This document shows, one piece after another, positions 26,649 to 35,360 of a stretch of 64,000 nucleotides of DNA (its first letter is position 1; every line of letters starts with the position of its first letter). The stretch lies in assembly GCA_023252155.1 (NCBI GenBank), contig JAHEXJ010000002.1:18644-82643 (forward strand). Direction: 5' to 3'. The translations under genes were made by a program, and so were the position numbers. Below the pieces are notes generated by a model, which made no database searches, had not been told where the DNA came from, and worked only from the letters and a program-made list of their open reading frames with translations. Origin of the DNA: Actinomycetes bacterium. Lineage in GTDB: Bacteria; Actinomycetota; Actinomycetes; Nanopelagicales; Nanopelagicaceae.

Positions 26649-27314
26649 TTATACCGATACTAGGTTTCGACGCTTCTTGATTAGATCTTTTGCAAGACGA
26701 ACTGCTGTGGATGCATCGGCGGCATAACCGTCTGCACCAACAGCATCTGCGTATTCCTGAGTTACGGGTGCTCCGCCAACCATGATGATGACCTCGTCAC
26801 GCAGCCCTGCTTTAGTAATTTCATGAATGTTCACTTTGAACATCGGCATAGTCGTTGTGAGGAAGGCAGACATGCCAACGATGTCCGGCTTATGTTCGCG
26901 AATAGCAGCGATGAATTTCTCAGGAGCCGCTTGAACGCCGATGTCGATGACCGTGAAACCTGCGCCTTCGAGCATGATGTTGACGAGGTTCTTGCCGATG
27001 TCGTGAACATCGCCCTTTACTGTTCCCATTACATATGTACCGATTGATTCAGCGCCCGTTTCAGCAAGCAATGGTCGAAGGATGTTGAGGGCGCCAGACA
27101 TGGCCTTACCAGCGATCAGCATTTCTGGGACAAAGTAATCACCGCGTTCGAACCTCGCTCCCACCTCTTCAAGTGATGGTATGAGGGCATCGAAGAGGAT
27201 TGTGTCTGGTCCCATCCCCGATTCAATGGCCGTGTTGGTGAGCTCGAGAACTCGGGGAGCATTTCCCAAAAGGGTCTCGTCATAGAGTGCCTTGATTAAT
27301 TCGTCGTGGTTCAT
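26649..27314 (-). CDS. Corrinoid protein (MttC/MtgC-like)
   Basis: 221 residues. The N-terminal helical cap (B12-binding-2 type; MNHDELIKALYDETLLGN, then VPEMLIAGKAMSGALNIL) is followed by the Rossmann B12 domain with GDVHDIGKN; His104 is the lower axial ligand in the DxHxxG motif. The SAFLTTTM and GGAPVTQEYADAVGADGYA segments complete the fold. It carries the methyl group from the MttB-family enzyme at 28217 to the THF methyltransferase. Its start overlaps the end of the IclR gene (ATGA), and it is the first structural gene of the operon. Confidence 0.93.
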   Translation of the reverse strand: MNHDELIKALYDETLLGNAPRVLELTNTAIESGMGPDTILFDALIPSLEEVGARFERGDYFVPEMLIAGKAMSGALNILRPLLAETGAESIGTYVMGTVKGDVHDIGKNLVNIMLEGAGFTVIDIGVQAAPEKFIAAIREHKPDIVGMSAFLTTTMPMFKVNIHEITKAGLRDEVIIMVGGAPVTQEYADAVGADGYAADASTAVRLAKDLIKKRRNLVSV

Positions 27315-28084
27315 GCTGCTCCCACTTTCCTTTTATCGGTTTTATCATTTTGTTGGTTAAGGATCTCGGAGATGATCAGTTCTCCGAGCGTTGCAATCTG
27401 CCTATCTGAGATTCTCGGCGTTGGGCCGGAAACGGATATTGCGGCGATGACATTTCCATCGGCATCACGGACAGGCGCCGCGACGGCTACTAGTCCCTCT
27501 TCCAGTTCGTCTTTAATCGATGCGTAACCTTGTCGGCGGACGAGCTCCAATTCGGCAAGCAATGCTGGACGGGTTGTAATGCTTTTAGGCGCACGTTTTT
27601 CAAGCCGCCCGATTGGAATTTTTACGACGTTATAAGCGAGTAGAACTTTTCCTAATGCAGAGCAGTGATAGGGCACCTTTGTGCCAACCCAATTCGTCGC
27701 ACCGAGCAAATATCGACCATCAACTTGGTCAATGAGTTCGACATAACCATTTCCGGGAATTGCGAGGTTGGCTGTCTCACCGGTTTTCTCGGCAAGGATG
27801 TCCAGAACAGGTCGTATTTTCGTAGACAAATCGAGTTCGTGATTTCGCTGTCTGGCGAAACGAGTGAGAACATTTCCTGGCAAATAAGCCCCGGCACGAT
27901 CTCTTTGGATTAGACCTTGCTTCTCAAGTGCTCCAAGCAATCGAGACGTAGTGCTTTTTGGAAGTTCATGCGAAAGTGCTAATTGGCTTAGCAGGGGTGG
28001 GTTTATTGCCTCGATGACGTGAATTAGTAGCGCGCTGGCTCTGTCAATCGCCTGCGTGCCGGTGATCTCGGGTTTGGCCACCAT
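27311..28084 (-). CDS. IclR family transcriptional regulator
   Basis: 257 residues. The N-terminal winged helix (ASALLIHVIEAINPPLLSQLALSHELPKSTTSRLLGALEKQGLIQ) is followed by the IclR effector domain with CSALGKVLLAYN, the RRQGYASIKDELEEGLVAVAAPVRDADGNVIAAISVSGPTPR stretch and a C-terminal helix. It leads the corrinoid operon with a four-base overlap into the corrinoid gene, and faces the divergent methyltransferase gene across 132 bases holding a strong inverted repeat. It probably controls both directions in response to a betaine-pathway compound; effector unknown. Confidence 0.88.
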   Translation of the reverse strand: MVAKPEITGTQAIDRASALLIHVIEAINPPLLSQLALSHELPKSTTSRLLGALEKQGLIQRDRAGAYLPGNVLTRFARQRNHELDLSTKIRPVLDILAEKTGETANLAIPGNGYVELIDQVDGRYLLGATNWVGTKVPYHCSALGKVLLAYNVVKIPIGRLEKRAPKSITTRPALLAELELVRRQGYASIKDELEEGLVAVAAPVRDADGNVIAAISVSGPTPRISDRQIATLGELIISEILNQQNDKTDKRKVGAA

Positions 28085-28107
28085 CTCCTCCAGTCACCAC
28101 GAGAATA

Positions 28108-28147
28108 GTTCCGCTAGATAGTTCCACAATATGGAACACCTGTTCCA
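28108..28147. promoter_or_regulatory. GTTCCA repeat array, probable IclR operator
   Basis: GTTCCA at 28121-28126 and TGGAAC at 28132-28137 form a perfect inverted repeat with five bases between. A further direct GTTCCA lies at 28142-28147 and a GTTCC at 28108-28112. The array sits between the divergent IclR gene and the methyltransferase gene. TGGAA/TTCCA half-sites are common in IclR-family operators. That this protein binds here is inference. Confidence 0.6.
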
Positions 28148-28216
28148 CATTCATAGCGTATTGTCGTTCCCGTTCTAGGTCAACCCACCGCGCGAAGTAT
28201 TTACATGGAGGCGTAA

Positions 28217-29656
28217 GTGTTTGAAAATCGAATGCCGCGTTACGACATCCTCAGCGAAGAATCTATGTCCGTCCTCGACTTGGGATGGCGACGAATAGTT
28301 TCTGAAATCGGTGTGGAGTTCATGAGTCCTTGGGCTGTTGAACTTCTTCGCGAAGCCGGCCAGACAGTTGAAGATGTCAACGTTAAATTCGATCCGGAAT
28401 GGATACTTGCCCAAGTCGCGAAAGTTCCGAGTGAATTCAATCTTCGTGCGCGCAATCCGAAGAACAACGTACATATAGGTGGCAACTCGATGGTCTTTGG
28501 TGGCGTTTATGGTCCGCCATTCGTCCGAGAGGGAAGCGTCCGTCGCGACGCGACATTTAATGATTTTCAAAACTTCTGCAAGCTCGCTCAGTCCTTTGAC
28601 GCACTTGATAGTGTCGGTGGAGTTGTCTGCGAGCCCAATGATCTCTCGCTCGACTCACGCCACTTGGATATGGCTTTTGCCGCGGCTACGCTCACGGACA
28701 AATTCTTTATGGGCAATGTCGTTACTGCCGAGAACGCTCGAGATGTAATTCATATCGCCGAGATTCTTCATGGAGGTCGGGCGGCTATCGAGGAGACCCC
28801 TGCGCTTATCTCCCTCATAAATTGCAATTCGCCGCTTCGCTGGGATGATCGCATGCTCGATTCCCTGCGTGAGTATGTACTTGCCGGACAACCGGTTGTA
28901 GTTACACCGTTCCTTCTAATGGGAGCAATGAGTCCGGTAACTATTCCTGCAACCCTCGCACAACAAATTGCTGAGGCTCTCACAGGACTTGCTCTTGCGC
29001 AGCTGGTCCGACCAGGCGCGCCGGTCGTCTTCGGATCGTTCCTATCGAATATCGATATGCAATCGGGATCACCACAATTTGGAACTCCTGAATCAGGAAT
29101 TGGACTTCTCTGTACTGGACAGATTGCCCGCCACTTCAAATTACCTTTCCGTGGCGGTGGGGGGTTGAACTCATCTCAGACAGTCGATGCCCAATCGGCT
29201 TATCAGACGATGATGACGATGATGCCGACGTTCTTATCTGGGACCAACTGGGTGATGCACACCGCTGGATGGCTAGAAGGAGGCTTGGTCTCCTCGTATG
29301 ACAAATTCATCCTGGATGTGGAAATTCTCCAATCTCTAATGGCCGAATTCACTCCACTTGAATTCAACGAGTCATCTTTGGCATTTGACGCTCACGTAGA
29401 GGTGGGCCATGGAGGTCACTTCCTCGGTGCGGCACACACCATGGATCGCTTTCGTGACTGTTTCTACAGACCTTTTCTGACAAACAGCGACAACTATGAG
29501 CGTTGGAATCGCTTGGGCGCGCGTGATACGCGAGCTCGTGCTGAGGAAATTTGGAAGAAGAAGCTCGAAGATTACGTAATGCCAGACATGGATCCTTCTA
29601 CATTATTAGAGTTGTCGGAATTCGTGGCTCAACGAAAAAGCCAGCTAGACAGTTGA
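28217..29656 (+). CDS. MttB-family methyltransferase without pyrrolysine, probable glycine betaine:corrinoid methyltransferase
   Basis: GTG start with GGAGG just upstream. 479 residues with no in-frame amber codon, so it belongs to the non-pyrrolysine MttB group that includes MtgB (glycine betaine) and the MtpB/MtcB enzymes. Family features include RYDILSEESMSVLDLGWRRIVSEIGVEF at the N-terminus, FGGVYGPPFV, the GGGGLNSSQTVDAQSAYQTMM segment and a VEVGHGGHFLGAAHTMDRFR region. Betaine transport, betaine aldehyde dehydrogenase and dimethylglycine dehydrogenase genes around it favour glycine betaine as substrate, giving dimethylglycine and methyl-corrinoid. Other quaternary amines such as proline betaine or carnitine are possible. 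Confidence 0.85.
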   Translation: MFENRMPRYDILSEESMSVLDLGWRRIVSEIGVEFMSPWAVELLREAGQTVEDVNVKFDPEWILAQVAKVPSEFNLRARNPKNNVHIGGNSMVFGGVYGPPFVREGSVRRDATFNDFQNFCKLAQSFDALDSVGGVVCEPNDLSLDSRHLDMAFAAATLTDKFFMGNVVTAENARDVIHIAEILHGGRAAIEETPALISLINCNSPLRWDDRMLDSLREYVLAGQPVVVTPFLLMGAMSPVTIPATLAQQIAEALTGLALAQLVRPGAPVVFGSFLSNIDMQSGSPQFGTPESGIGLLCTGQIARHFKLPFRGGGGLNSSQTVDAQSAYQTMMTMMPTFLSGTNWVMHTAGWLEGGLVSSYDKFILDVEILQSLMAEFTPLEFNESSLAFDAHVEVGHGGHFLGAAHTMDRFRDCFYRPFLTNSDNYERWNRLGARDTRARAEEIWKKKLEDYVMPDMDPSTLLELSEFVAQRKSQLDS

Positions 29657-29670
29657 TCCTGGGAGGCTCT

Positions 29671-31185
29671 GTGTCTGATCAATCCGCGAAGACTTTGTTC
29701 TTCGGCGGAGAATGGCGCAGTGCCTCCGATGGCGCTACGCGTGAAATTCGAAGCCCAGATGACGGATCTTTGGTTGCCGTCGTCTCCGAAGCAACAGAAC
29801 TCGATGTAGCTTCAGCGATTGCTTCGGCTCGTGCCTCTTTCGACGCTGGAGAATTTCCATCCTGGGGTTGGGCGAAGAGAAGTGCGCTTGTTGCTCGTAT
29901 TGCCGATCTGCTTGAACGCGATGCCGAAAAGTTCGCTTTACTCGAAAGCGGCGATACTGGTAAACGTCTAATTGAAGCTCGATATGACATCGCCGATGTT
30001 GTTTCGGTATTTCGCTATTACGCAGGGTTGGGTCTGACTGAGCATGAACGCGTAGTGCAAATTGGAGACGATCACATTGATAGCCGAATAATTTCTGAGC
30101 CAGTTGGCGTTTGCGCCCTAATCGGGCCCTGGAACTACCCACTGCTCCAAGCTTCGTGGAAAGTGGCTCCTGCATTAATTGCCGGGTGCTCCTTCATTCT
30201 CAAGCCAAGCGAATTAACTCCCTCGACGGCCATTGCCTTGGTACATCTATTTGAAGAGGCAGGCGTCCCTAAGGGAGTTGCAAATCTAATTCTGGGAGCA
30301 GGCGCGGTCGTAGGCACGCCTTTGACTAGCGATAGTCGAGTCGATCTTGTTTCATTTACTGGTGGGCTTGAAACGGGTAAACGCATCATGGGTGTCTGCG
30401 CCCAGACCGTGAAGAAAGTGGCGCTAGAACTTGGTGGCAAGAATCCAAACATCATCTTCGCCGACGCCGACCTGGACGCTGCCATTGACAACGCTGTCAC
30501 CGCCGTGTTTTTGCATTCCGGACAAGTCTGCTCCGCGGGAACCCGTTTACTTGTTGAGCGTTCTATCCACGATCGAGTCGTCAACCAAATTGTCGCGAGG
30601 GCCAAGATGATTCGACTCGGCGGGCCTGATGATCTCGAAGCTGAGACAGGTCCATTAATCAGCAAGGCGCATCTGGAAAAGGTCGCCACATACGTCGAGA
30701 AGGCTGTAGCCGAAGGTGCCACTTTGTTGACAGGCGGGAAACGGAGCACGTTGGATGGCCTGCGTGATGGCTGGTACTTCGAGCCGACGGTGCTAGATAA
30801 CTGCAACACGAAAATGTCTTGTGTGCAGGACGAATCTTTCGGGCCAGTGTTGACGATCGAAGTCTTCGACACTGAATCTGAAGCAATTTCACTTGGGAAT
30901 GACACGATTTATGGTCTGGCTGGCGCGGTTTGGACCAAAGACGTGGCAAAAGCGAAACGAGTGGCTGGCGCTCTCCGCCACGGCACCATCTGGATAAATG
31001 ACTTCGGTCCATACAAAGCTCAGGCTGAATGGGGTGGTTTTAAGGCATCAGGAATTGGTCGCGAGTTGGGACCAAGTGGTTTACATGAATACCTTGAAAT
31101 AAAACACGTTTGGACGAACACTTCTCCTGCACGTTCGGGCTGGTTTGCAGATTCGCTAAATAGCCAAGTGGAGGAAAAAGGATGA
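29671..31185 (+). CDS. Aldehyde dehydrogenase, probable betaine aldehyde dehydrogenase
   Basis: GTG start at 29671 with GGAGG at 29662-29666; the longer frame back to 29551 overlaps the upstream gene. 504 residues. Catalytic Cys in [13 protein letters not shown] and Glu in [12 protein letters not shown]; cofactor loop [30 protein letters not shown] is typical of the NAD(P)-dependent family. Placed between the methyltransferase and betaine transporter genes, with choline dehydrogenase downstream, it probably oxidises betaine aldehyde to glycine betaine. Its stop overlaps the ProV start (ATGA). Confidence 0.88.
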   Translation: MSDQSAKTLFFGGEWRSASDGATREIRSPDDGSLVAVVSEATELDVASAIASARASFDAGEFPSWGWAKRSALVARIADLLERDAEKFALLESGDTGKRLIEARYDIADVVSVFRYYAGLGLTEHERVVQIGDDHIDSRIISEPVGVCALIGPWNYPLLQASWKVAPALIAGCSFILKPSELTPSTAIALVHLFEEAGVPKGVANLILGAGAVVGTPLTSDSRVDLVSFTGGLETGKRIMGVCAQTVKKVALELGGKNPNIIFADADLDAAIDNAVTAVFLHSGQVCSAGTRLLVERSIHDRVVNQIVARAKMIRLGGPDDLEAETGPLISKAHLEKVATYVEKAVAEGATLLTGGKRSTLDGLRDGWYFEPTVLDNCNTKMSCVQDESFGPVLTIEVFDTESEAISLGNDTIYGLAGAVWTKDVAKAKRVAGALRHGTIWINDFGPYKAQAEWGGFKASGIGRELGPSGLHEYLEIKHVWTNTSPARSGWFADSLNSQVEEKG

Positions 31186-32213
31186 GTTCGAGTTCGCAGA
31201 TGATTTCTGTGCGACATCTATGGAAGGTGTTTGGACCAAATTCGGAAAAGATTATTGGTACTCCGACGGCCGACTTGTCTCGCTCCGAATTGCGCGCGCA
31301 GACTGGCAACACGATTGCCGTGCGAGATGTCTCCTTTGATGTGGCACCGGGCGAAGTGTTCGTCGTTATGGGTCTGTCGGGCTCTGGAAAGTCAACGTTG
31401 GTCCGGTGCATGACTAGGTTGATCGAACCCACACAAGGCGAACTTGAACTGCAGGGCGAAGACATTCTCAAGGTTGACCTGAAACGATTGCGTGAATTGC
31501 GACGTTCGAGTTTTTCGATGGTCTTTCAGCACTTCGGACTTCTCCCACATCGCAAAGTTATCGACAACATCGCATATAGCCTCGAAATTAACGGTGTCAA
31601 GAAAGATGCTCGGCACGCACGTGCCAATGAGGTAATTGAACTTGTCGGATTACAGGGATATGCAAATGCTTATCCAGAGCAGCTTTCTGGCGGCATGCAG
31701 CAGAGAGTTGGACTAGCCCGCGCGCTCGCGGTAGACCCGAAGGTTCTATTTCTTGACGAACCTTTCAGTGCGCTTGACCCGCTAATTCGAAGAGATATGC
31801 AGGCCGAAGTAATTCGTCTGCACCACGAACTTGGCAAGACCATGGTCTTTATTACTCACGATCTTGCAGAAGCCGTCAAACTCGGAGATCGAATCGCGAT
31901 CATGCGAGACGGCGCCATCGTCCAGATCGGCACTCCAGAAGAACTCGTCGCCTCGCCAACTGATGAGTATGTTGCCAATTTCGTTCGTGACTTCCCTAAG
32001 TCCCATATTCTGACTTTGCGTTGGATAGCCAGAGCACCCGAAGCAGATGATGATCTTTCAGGTCCAATTCTTTCGCCCACTATTTCTGTTCGCGATGCCG
32101 CCCGCCAAGTTCTTGAAGCGGGCTGTTCGGTTCGGGTGATGGAGGAAGGTCGCTTGATCGGGGTCGTGACTTCAAGGGACATTTTGGAAGTAATTGCAGG
32201 GGTGCAAGTTTAG
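31182..32213 (+). CDS. proV: Glycine betaine ABC transporter ATP-binding protein
   Basis: 343 residues. Walker [11 protein letters not shown], signature LSGGMQQR, Walker [13 protein letters not shown] and switch [23 protein letters not shown]. The ProV/OpuAA-specific N-terminal part has [13 protein letters not shown] sequence with an insertion before the Walker A. The C-terminal ~80 residues include a CBS-like piece ([38 protein letters not shown]), as in osmotically gated betaine importers. It is coupled to the permease gene by a one-base overlap. Confidence 0.9.
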   Translation: MSSSSQMISVRHLWKVFGPNSEKIIGTPTADLSRSELRAQTGNTIAVRDVSFDVAPGEVFVVMGLSGSGKSTLVRCMTRLIEPTQGELELQGEDILKVDLKRLRELRRSSFSMVFQHFGLLPHRKVIDNIAYSLEINGVKKDARHARANEVIELVGLQGYANAYPEQLSGGMQQRVGLARALAVDPKVLFLDEPFSALDPLIRRDMQAEVIRLHHELGKTMVFITHDLAEAVKLGDRIAIMRDGAIVQIGTPEELVASPTDEYVANFVRDFPKSHILTLRWIARAPEADDDLSGPILSPTISVRDAARQVLEAGCSVRVMEEGRLIGVVTSRDILEVIAGVQV

Positions 32214-34213
32214 TGTCGACCCAATTGTTGACCCCTCCTAGACCCGGTAAACCGCATGCCAAAAAGGTTTCCAAGCTGAACGTGTACTTGGGTTCTCTCA
32301 CGGTCGGGTTCTTGGTCTTTGCCCTTGGATTGCGAGGACATGCGACCCTACCTCTCGATCGCTCAAGTCTGACGTCTTTCCAAGAGTGGCTCAATAACGT
32401 AAGTGCTTGGATAGATACAAACCGAGATTCAAATCCAATATTCACTACTTTCGTAAATGTCATCCGGAACTTCATGGATGGATTTGTGACTTTCCTGCAG
32501 AACATGATCAGTCAGACGGGGGATACAAGAACGATTCCTCAGATCGGTTGGTTCGGCATTGTCGCCATCATCGGGTTTGTCGTCTACGCGATTTCTAATC
32601 TCAAAGTTGCGGTTTTCTCGATGGCAGGCTTCATAACACTTGGGCTCTTTGGACTTTGGCAAGAATCCATGGATACGTTGGCTTTGACGCTTGCGGCTGT
32701 GACGCTCTCTCTTATCATCGGCATTCCACTTGGGGTGTGTGCGGGACTGTATCCGAGGTTTGAGAAAATGATTACGCCGGCCCTTGATTTTGCTCAAGTC
32801 ATGCCGACCTTCGTTTACCTAACTCCCGTCACTCTTTTCTTTTTGATTGGCCCAGCCTCGGCGACGATCGTCACCCTTATTTATGCAGTGCCTCCAGCGC
32901 TTCGCATAACGTCTGTGGCGATTAAGCAAGTTCCTTGGTCAAGCGTCGAAGCGGCTGTATCGATGGGGTCAACGCGCTGGCAGGCCTTACGAAAAGTACA
33001 GCTGCCTCAAGCAAAGCGCACCATTGTCGTTGGAGTTAATCAAACCATTATGGCAGCGCTTTCGATGGTGACGATTGCCGCCCTTATTGATGCTCCGGGG
33101 CTTGGACAAGTTGTCATTCGTGCACTTGAATCACTTGATGTTGGTAGGGCATTTCAAGCAGGACTTGCAATAGTTATTTTGGCTGTCGTACTTGATCGTT
33201 CGACCACGGCAGCCGCATCGAAAGTGGATAGTGGAAACACCAAAGCCGAAGTCCAGCGAAATCACAGGATGGTTCTGGCTGGTCTCGCGGTGTTGACTTT
33301 TGTCGCATGTCTTGTCTCGCGATCCATTAACTGGGCTGGTGCATTTCCTGGTTCGGGGTCCCTTGGGTCCAACACTGCAAAGTATGTTGATATTTATGTG
33401 AACTGGTTCCAGATGCACTTTGTAACGTTAACTAATGACATTACTGATGTAGTTTCGTACGGGCTTATAAATCCGATGCAAACATTGCTGACTGAGAGTC
33501 CTTGGTTCGTCACGGGACTTGCATTTGTCGGGCTTGGTGCAATCTTCGGCGGAAAGAAATTGGCCGCGATTTCTGCATTTTGTGTTTTGGCTATCGTCGG
33601 TACTGGCTTGTGGTCTGACACGATGGCAACTCTCGCATCGACCTTAGTGGCGTCGGTAATTACTGTCGCATTGGGAATCGTTGTTGGTGTCTGGATCGGA
33701 CGTAGTCGTCGAGCGGAGCGTTGGATCAGGCCCGCGCTGGACGCGGGGCAGGTATTGCCCGCATTCGTTTACCTCGTTCCATTCTTAGGCTTATTCGGCG
33801 CCACCAGATTCACAGCGATCATGGCTGCAGTTGTCTACGCTGCGCCGGCATCAATAAAGTTGATGGCCGATGGAATTCGGGGAGTGCCCGACTCGATTAT
33901 CGAAGCTGCAACAGCGGCGGGATCATCTTCCCGGCAGATGATTACCAAAGTTCAGATACCAAGTGCTAGACGAGCACTTGCGTTGGCCACGAATCAGGGC
34001 ATTATTTATGTTTTGGCCATGATCGTCGTGGGCGGTCTGGTCGGAGCCGGTGGACTCGGTTATCTCGTCGTCGCGGGATTTGCTCAGGAGAATCTCAAAG
34101 GCAAGGGCCTAGCCGCAGGTTTGGCAATTGTGCTGCTGGGAATCATGCTTGACCGTATTACGCAGGCGATAGCCCACCGCAATTCTAAGGAATATGCGGC
34201 AACATCACACTAG
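32213..34213 (+). CDS. proW: Glycine betaine ABC transporter permease, two fused ProW domains
   Basis: GTG start overlapping the proV stop. 666 residues, about twice the usual ProW length. Two complete BPD_transp_1 modules are seen. The first coupling loop is AAVSMGSTRWQALRKVQLPQAKRT near 243-266, and the second is EAATAAGSSSRQMITKVQIPSARRA near 563-587. Each is preceded by similar hydrophobic segments (ITPALDFAQVMPTFVYLTPV and IRPALDAGQVLPAFVYLVPF). The fusion supplies both halves of the channel in one chain, so no second permease gene is needed. Confidence 0.88.
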   Translation: MSTQLLTPPRPGKPHAKKVSKLNVYLGSLTVGFLVFALGLRGHATLPLDRSSLTSFQEWLNNVSAWIDTNRDSNPIFTTFVNVIRNFMDGFVTFLQNMISQTGDTRTIPQIGWFGIVAIIGFVVYAISNLKVAVFSMAGFITLGLFGLWQESMDTLALTLAAVTLSLIIGIPLGVCAGLYPRFEKMITPALDFAQVMPTFVYLTPVTLFFLIGPASATIVTLIYAVPPALRITSVAIKQVPWSSVEAAVSMGSTRWQALRKVQLPQAKRTIVVGVNQTIMAALSMVTIAALIDAPGLGQVVIRALESLDVGRAFQAGLAIVILAVVLDRSTTAAASKVDSGNTKAEVQRNHRMVLAGLAVLTFVACLVSRSINWAGAFPGSGSLGSNTAKYVDIYVNWFQMHFVTLTNDITDVVSYGLINPMQTLLTESPWFVTGLAFVGLGAIFGGKKLAAISAFCVLAIVGTGLWSDTMATLASTLVASVITVALGIVVGVWIGRSRRAERWIRPALDAGQVLPAFVYLVPFLGLFGATRFTAIMAAVVYAAPASIKLMADGIRGVPDSIIEAATAAGSSSRQMITKVQIPSARRALALATNQGIIYVLAMIVVGGLVGAGGLGYLVVAGFAQENLKGKGLAAGLAIVLLGIMLDRITQAIAHRNSKEYAATSH

Positions 34214-34216
34214 GTT

Positions 34217-34258
34217 CCGTTGCTCGCCCGAGCAACGGTTAAGGACGACTTCGGTCGT
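34217..34258 (+). promoter_or_regulatory. Tandem intercistronic hairpins before proX
   Basis: CCGTTGCT at 34217-34224 pairs with AGCAACGG at 34231-34238, and ACGAC at 34245-34249 pairs with GTCGT at 34254-34258 around a TTCG tetraloop. The ProX start follows at 34278 with GGAGG. No U-tract follows either stem. Such stems often protect or separately express the abundant binding-protein mRNA; this is inferred. Confidence 0.5.
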
Positions 34259-34277
34259 TGGAGCAGGAGGACGCACA

Positions 34278-35243
34278 ATGTTTAAAAATCATCGTGCTCG
34301 GCGAGTAACAACTTTCGTGCTACTAGCAGGTGCGGTGACATTTGCGTCATCGGCCGCTGGATACGCTCAAGTTGGTTTCTCAAAGGCGAGCACCGCAAAA
34401 TGCGGCACGGTGACCTTGGCGGATAACGCCTGGGTCGGATATGAGGCAAACCTTGCCGTTGTCCAATACGTGCTGAAGCACAATCTGGGTTGCAAAGTTG
34501 TTGTGAAGAACATCAGCGAAGAGATTTCCTGGCAGGGCTTTGCTTCCGGTCAAGTAGATGCAATCTTGGAGAACTGGGGACACCAGGATCTAGCCAAGAA
34601 GTACATCACCACTCAGAAGGTGGCGGTTGACCTTGGGCTAACTGGCAATAAGGGCATCATCGGTTGGTATGTAGTTCCTTGGATGGCCAAGAAGTATCCA
34701 GACATCCTGAACTACAAGAACTTGAACAAGTACGCATCCATGTTCAAGACCTCTGAGTCCGGTTCCAAGGGCGCTTTCCTTGATGGAGACCCTTCATACG
34801 TGACCAATGACGAGGCAATCATCAAGAACCTCAAACTCAATTTCAAGGTTATCTATACCGGCAGCGAAGCGGCACTGATCACCTCATTCCGCAACGCTGA
34901 GGCCCAGAAGAAGCCAATGATTGGTTACTTCTACGAGCCACAGTGGTTCCTGGCTCAGGTGCCTTTGAAGCACGTCACCTTGCCTCCATACACGACCGGT
35001 TGCGATGCAGTTGCAGCAAAGGTTGCTTGCGACTATCCACCGTACCCACTGAACAAGGTGGCCTCCGCTAAGTTCATGAAGTCAGGATCACCTGCAGCAA
35101 AGATGATCAAGAACTTCAAGTGGACAAACGCGGACCAGAACTCCGTTGCAAAGTCATTGGCCGTTGATAAGTTGACCGATGATGCCGCTGCGAAGATCTG
35201 GGTTACGGCTCACCCAGCACAAGTAAAGGCTTGGCTCGCATAA
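34278..35243 (+). CDS. proX: Glycine betaine-binding protein
   Basis: ATG start at 34278 with GGAGGA upstream; the frame is open further upstream through the hairpins and is not coding there. 321 residues. Signal peptide with basic start KNHRARR and hydrophobic core FVLLAGAVTFASSAAGYA. The mature protein is an OpuAC-type domain: CGTVTLADNAWVGYEANLAVVQYVLKH, then WQGFASGQVDAILENWG, and IGWYVVPWMAKKYPDI. Aromatic residues in these segments would form the betaine cage. No lipobox is evident, and it may remain anchored by an uncleaved signal. Confidence 0.88.
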   Translation: MFKNHRARRVTTFVLLAGAVTFASSAAGYAQVGFSKASTAKCGTVTLADNAWVGYEANLAVVQYVLKHNLGCKVVVKNISEEISWQGFASGQVDAILENWGHQDLAKKYITTQKVAVDLGLTGNKGIIGWYVVPWMAKKYPDILNYKNLNKYASMFKTSESGSKGAFLDGDPSYVTNDEAIIKNLKLNFKVIYTGSEAALITSFRNAEAQKKPMIGYFYEPQWFLAQVPLKHVTLPPYTTGCDAVAAKVACDYPPYPLNKVASAKFMKSGSPAAKMIKNFKWTNADQNSVAKSLAVDKLTDDAAAKIWVTAHPAQVKAWLA

Positions 35244-35268
35244 GTAGAGGCATGGCTTAAATGCGCGG

Positions 35269-35308
35269 GCGTGTTTGCTTGGCAGCTGATCGTCAAGTAA
35301 ACACGCCT
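35269..35308 (+). terminator. Strong hairpin after proX, terminator-like without U-tract
   Basis: GGCGTGTTT at 35269-35277 pairs perfectly with AAACACGCC at 35300-35308. An inner CTTG (35279-35282) pairs with CAAG (35295-35298). It lies 26 bases after the proX stop and 53 bases before choline dehydrogenase. No run of T follows, so it may be a mRNA 3' stabiliser or weak terminator rather than a classical one. Confidence 0.5.
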
Positions 35309-35360
35309 AAGCACGAAGGATGGAAAGTAAGTCTTTAATTTCTAGAAGGGTGGAAATCTC

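Noticed and set aside
28217..29656. Possible pyrrolysine-containing trimethylamine methyltransferase
   Set aside because: No in-frame amber codon is present and no pylBCDTS genes are in the window; the context favours glycine betaine.
30135..30905. Antisense open frame of 256 codons within the betaine aldehyde dehydrogenase
   Set aside because: Long but Ser/Pro/Thr-rich as expected for a shadow of a GC-rich gene; the dehydrogenase has all catalytic motifs.
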